Origin: Syntrophaceae bacterium | GTDB taxonomy: Bacteria; Desulfobacterota; Syntrophia; Syntrophales; UBA5619 | Assembly: GCA_023249795.1 (NCBI GenBank) | Contig: JAHFBU010000122.1 | Span: 1 to 5,759 of the forward strand | Length of the DNA: 5,759 nt | Direction of reading: 5' to 3' | Part shown: positions 5,138 through 5,759 of the stretch, piece by piece | Position numbering within the stretch: position 1 is the stretch's first letter | Layout of the letters: each line of letters opens with the position of its first letter | Made by a program: the position numbers and the translations under genes | Notes under the pieces: generated by a model | Seen by the model: only the letters and a program-made list of their open reading frames with translations | Told to the model about the DNA's origin: nothing | The model's database searches: none

Positions 5138-5759
5138 ATGAGCCACATAAAAAGAATATCGGTACTTTTCACAATACTGCTTGCCGCCCTGTTTCTGATC
5201 AGCGGCCAGGCGGCGGCCAAGACCCTGACGGCAGGCGCGGCCAGCGGAGCAATCGATGCGGAAGTATCCATACCAATTACGATCGACAACCCGACCGGCG
5301 TCGGCGGCGTAGCCTTTACCCTGGCCTATCCGTCGACCATTTTTGAGTTCGTGAGGCTGGAGCAGGTCGGTAAGGTCATTACCGATGGTTCGAATGCCAG
5401 TTACACCACGGATGAGATCAAAGCCGATCTGTTTTTCCAGGTCAATGATGAAAAGATCGGAACGCCGGCCGCCGCCACCGGGCGGGTCATGGTCGCCGCG
5501 GCCACGGCCCAGGCCCTGACCGGAACCAACCTTGTTCTCTTCAATGCCAGGTTCAAGATCAAGGGTGGCGACGGAACGTATCCCATCAATGTTCTTGATA
5601 CGATCGTTCAGAATGCCAGCGCCGGATATACCGCCCCCGCCCATCTTCCTGTCCTTGTGGGGACGACGGATCCCGACAACACCGGGAAATACACCTCCAC
5701 CGATTTTCCTGTTTACGCTGCAACGCTGGTTCCCGGCGGCATTACCGTCAATGCGGCAA
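5138..5759 (+). CDS. Exported cohesin-domain protein (3' end outside window)
   Basis: An open frame of 207 codons runs from the ATG at 5138 to the window edge with no stop, so the C-terminus is missing. Residues 1-27 form a Sec signal peptide (basic MSHIKR, core LFTILLAALFLISGQAAA, cut before Lys28). From about residue 30 to 165 the protein reads as a cohesin: DAEVSIPITIDNPTGVGG, then VAFTLAYPSTIFEFVRLE, GRVMVAAATAQALTG, and LVLFNARFKIKGGDGTYPI. This is the order of strands expected in type I-like cohesin beta-sandwiches, the partners of dockerins. The sequence continues beyond the domain (HLPVLVGTTDPDNTG, YAATLVPGGITVNA), so a second module, an anchor or a sorting tail may follow off the edge. 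The likely partners are the dockerin of the large protein upstream and the half-dockerin of the small exported protein. Cohesin sequences vary widely, so specificity cannot be read by eye. Confidence 0.88.
   Translation, partial: MSHIKRISVLFTILLAALFLISGQAAAKTLTAGAASGAIDAEVSIPITIDNPTGVGGVAFTLAYPSTIFEFVRLEQVGKVITDGSNASYTTDEIKADLFFQVNDEKIGTPAAATGRVMVAAATAQALTGTNLVLFNARFKIKGGDGTYPINVLDTIVQNASAGYTAPAHLPVLVGTTDPDNTGKYTSTDFPVYAATLVPGGITVNAA

Noticed and set aside
5057..5644. 195-codon reading frame on the - strand over the cohesin gene
   Set aside because: The + strand frame here has a perfect Shine-Dalgarno, a signal peptide and a cohesin pattern. The - strand product has none of these.
1..5759. 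CRISPR arrays, tRNA or rRNA genes, insertion sequences, attachment sites
   Set aside because: No regularly spaced direct repeats, no tRNA- or rRNA-like sequence, no transposase motif and no terminal inverted repeats were seen. The repeats present are diverged protein-level units.

Overview
The window carries four genes on the + strand, all encoding exported proteins, and no convincing gene on the - strand. Base composition is mostly GC-rich. Strong Shine-Dalgarno and sigma70-type signals, an STN (secretin/TonB short N-terminal) domain and Sec-type signal peptides point to a Gram-negative bacterium. The style of the carboxypeptidase-regulatory-like repeats and of one intergenic element suggests a Desulfobacterota/'Deltaproteobacteria'-type genome. 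That placement is inference from memory, not a database result.

Layout. (1) 1-3510: the 3' part of a very large surface or secreted protein, open at the left edge. It has an N-terminal carboxypeptidase-regulatory-like region, three divergent ~195-residue tandem units of the same fold type, an NTF2-like plus Ig/Fn3-like insert between units 2 and 3, and a C-terminal type I-like dockerin with two Ca2+ loops. (2) 3511-3736: a 226-bp gap with a GC-rich hairpin, a probable dispersed intergenic element and a very good sigma70 promoter. (3) 3737-4156: a small exported protein with a single dockerin-type Ca2+ loop right after its signal or anchor segment. (4) 4157-4272: a 116-bp gap with a multi-segment hairpin that has an alternative pairing. 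(5) 4273-5091: an exported STN-domain protein without any secretin or TonB barrel. (6) 5138-5759: an exported cohesin-domain protein, open at the right edge and introduced by a near-perfect Shine-Dalgarno.

The main point is that dockerin modules (genes 1 and 2) and a cohesin module (gene 4) sit within 2 kb of one another with no recognisable glycoside hydrolase. This suggests a non-cellulosomal cohesin-dockerin assembly at the cell surface, with a stand-alone STN protein possibly acting as a periplasmic or outer-membrane adaptor. Genes 3 and 4 are separated by 46 bp without a terminator and are probably co-transcribed. Gene 2 has its own promoter, and whether that transcript reads on into genes 3 and 4 cannot be decided from sequence alone.
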